Source of the DNA: Hyperoodon ampullatus
Taxonomy: Eukaryota; Chordata; Mammalia; Artiodactyla; Ziphiidae
Assembly (NCBI GenBank): GCA_949752795.1
Contig: OX457057.1
Location: 105,675,513-105,739,512, forward strand
DNA: 64,000 nucleotides
Reading direction: 5' to 3'
Shown here in pieces: positions 61,981 to 64,000 of the stretch (positions are counted from its first letter, which is position 1; every line of letters begins with the position of its first letter). The notes beneath the pieces are model-generated. The model searched no databases. It saw nothing but the letters and a program-made list of their open reading frames with translations, and had not been told where the DNA came from. The position numbers and the translations under genes are program-made.

Positions 61981-63379
61981 GATCAAAGCAAAACCAAAAT
62001 AAAACAAAACAAATAAAAATGTACATATAAACCAGTTACTATAAATTTGTTAATTTGCCTGGGTATGACAAAAGCTAGTCTGTGGATAAACTGATACAAT
62101 GAATGACCCTTGTAAGGACATTTTAAATGTCTTAAAAATAGGAAAAACCATAACCACAGCAAAACAAGTGCAAAATAAAACAAAATGTACTGTGTAAGCC
62201 AAATAAAGCTAGTCTGGGCCTAATTTGACCCATGGTCACTTGGTTTGTCACTTTTTGCTCTAGGGGGTAGAATGCAATTTCAGAAATTTTAAACAAATCA
62301 CAAATGTCTTAAATGTGAGGGTTTAATTTCACTCTTAGTCATTGAGTTTCCTCATCTACCTTCAATTTCTTCTCTCTTCAGACACATTAGCAGTGATCAA
62401 AGGAATAGGACCTTTTAATAAAGTAGAAATGACTATTAAGTTTTGAAGAGATGCACAGATCAATTTATCCAATTAAAAGCTACTACTCAATGACAACTTT
62501 CCCATTCAATGGTGTGTGTATGTAACTGTCGTTGTCATTATCATTATTATTATTTTGTCTATAGCTCATGTTTGAAAATATTTGGAATTTCAAAATCTGA
62601 GTTTGTCCTTATGATATGAAAATATCTTTTTTTTTTAATGTTCAATTAGGGCTACATATGATCTTAAATTCTGCTTTCTTGTCCCGCATATACACCCAGA
62701 GGCTGGTTTTTATTTTGCACAGAAATAAATTTTAACTTAAAATAATTTCCACACCTACTTTGTTTAGTTAAAGAGGAGCTACGAAACATTAAATTTAATT
62801 TATGAAGCCCTCTATTTGTGTTCCAGTTCTCTGCACATACACACTGTGGTAATGCTGTGTCTCTATATGCCAATGACATTAGAGTTTCTGGCAAAACTCA
62901 GTATGTAATCAATTATCACCTGTCATGAATGACTTTTAAGATCCAGCCAGATATTTTAGAAACACCGCTTAGCTCCACTGAGAAGGGAAATCTCCCTCTG
63001 AAAGTGGTATGGCCCTCATCCTTAAATCTCTTATTCAAAGGAGTTTGGACAACTTTCAGCTTAGTCAATATGAAATAGAGTCCCTCAACTTACATCTTAA
63101 AAAAGCATTTCAGCTATTTCAAAACTGCTTCAAGAGTATGCTTGTTGCTTAGAAAAGAAATGATAACAACTCTTTAATCATTTTTTTTCTCTGTAGGGGA
63201 GCAAAAATCTTACATGCACCAGTTACAGGCCAGCACTTCCTTTTTTACCCCTTGCTTTAATGCCTGTTTTGATTTCAAACTCACCAATTGAGAAGAACTG
63301 GAATCTGCCTCCTAGGATTCCAGTAGTGTTGTACTTTCTTTTCCTTTTCTTTTTCTTTAATTGGTTTTCTCAGAGAAAA
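61981..63379. other. Repeat-poor intergenic sequence
   Basis: No repeat family was recognised, especially between 62640 and 63180. The open frames at 61983-62183 and 62664-62894 show no recognisable domain. Confidence 0.45.
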
Positions 63380-63580
63380 CAAAAATCTATCGTTATCCTA
63401 CCAGCTAGAGACAATCACTAATATCCCAACAAAACAGCTTTTCTAGGCTTAGACACATATTTTTACTTTCTCAAATATTATCAGATGGCTTTGTGACCTG
63501 CTTTTCTCCTAATTAATAACATAGTGTGATCATCTCTTTGTGTCACATTTAATTGACTCCTATCTCTATCAATAGCAGGG
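63380..63580 (+). mobile_element. Possible old L1 (L1ME-like) fragment
   Basis: It contains 'agagacaatcactaatatcc', 'tggctttgtgacctgctttt' and 'acatagtgtgatcatctctt'. These resemble the L1ME 3' phrases about 'cctgcttttttcacttaaca' and the following text. Weak match. Confidence 0.35.
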
Positions 63581-64000
63581 GGCTGTAATGAGGAGAGTTT
63601 CCACATGCTCCCCACAAATTGCACAGATTTTTACATGCAGTGAGATAACTCAGGGTGGTCCATGCTCATCACTATTTACTCTCTCAGCCTCACACACTCA
63701 TTCCTGCATATTCAGCAAGTGCCCATATTCAGCATGAGCTGTTTGACTCCACTGTGTATAGTTTGGGGGAACCAGTTGACTGAAACTGATTATGCAGAGA
63801 TACAAAAAGCATGGCTAGTTTGCTTGCATTTGCCAGATAATAAAGAGGTCAGAGGATTACTGCTTTTAAACATAATCATTTTCATAGCACCAGAAAGTTG
63901 AGCAGCTACTTTGGATAATTTATTTCCTGAATTTAGGTATATTGGGATTAACAGGTTAGTTATAGTGATCAGGAAGCAAATGACTAATGGATAATGCCAA
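63581..64000. other. Intergenic sequence with no recognised feature
   Basis: The open frame at 63662-63901 (79 codons) has no recognisable domain or splice context. Confidence 0.4.

Overview
This is a mammalian nuclear window, most likely from a cetacean (whale or dolphin). The main evidence is a dozen tRNA-derived CHR-type SINEs beginning GGGCTTCCCTGGTGGCGCAG, in both the CHR-2 form (ending GTACCGC plus an A tail) and the CHR-1 form (with repeated 'CACAACTACTGAGCC' units). Artiodactyl-type L1 3' ends are also present. No BovB, Bov-tA, PRE-1 or Alu element was seen. A hippopotamus-lineage genome is not strictly excluded.

Only one protein-coding gene is supported: the 5' end of SPAG17, a central-pair protein of motile cilia and sperm flagella, on the minus strand. 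Exon 1 (28759-28845) encodes 29 residues starting MAPKKEKGG. Exon 2 (2817-2957) encodes 47 residues. Both are in phase 0 with canonical splice sites and are separated by a 25.8-kb intron. Bases 1-2816 are the start of intron 2; later exons lie outside the window. Upstream of exon 1 is a CpG-enriched, TATA-less promoter with two RFX X-box motifs, about 61 and 152 bp 5' of the ATG, as expected for a ciliary gene.

From about 29.1 kb to 64 kb I find no gene. This is 5' intergenic sequence. In human the region upstream of SPAG17 is a gene-poor interval towards TBX15, so the same is inferred here. It is dominated by transposon debris: old L2 and MIR copies, a long antisense L1 (43.3-47.5 kb) carrying a Tigger-type DNA transposon that itself carries a younger L1, two head-to-tail truncated L1s (38.4-42.8 kb), a MER2-like DNA transposon, and young CHR SINEs, many with clear target-site duplications.

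I found no novel biological system. The points most worth a second look are the paired X-box promoter, the nested insertions, a SINE that lost its 3' end yet has perfect target-site duplications, and a SINE with extra sequence between its tail and its target-site duplication. All repeat-family names come from recall of consensus sequences, and boundaries of old copies are approximate.
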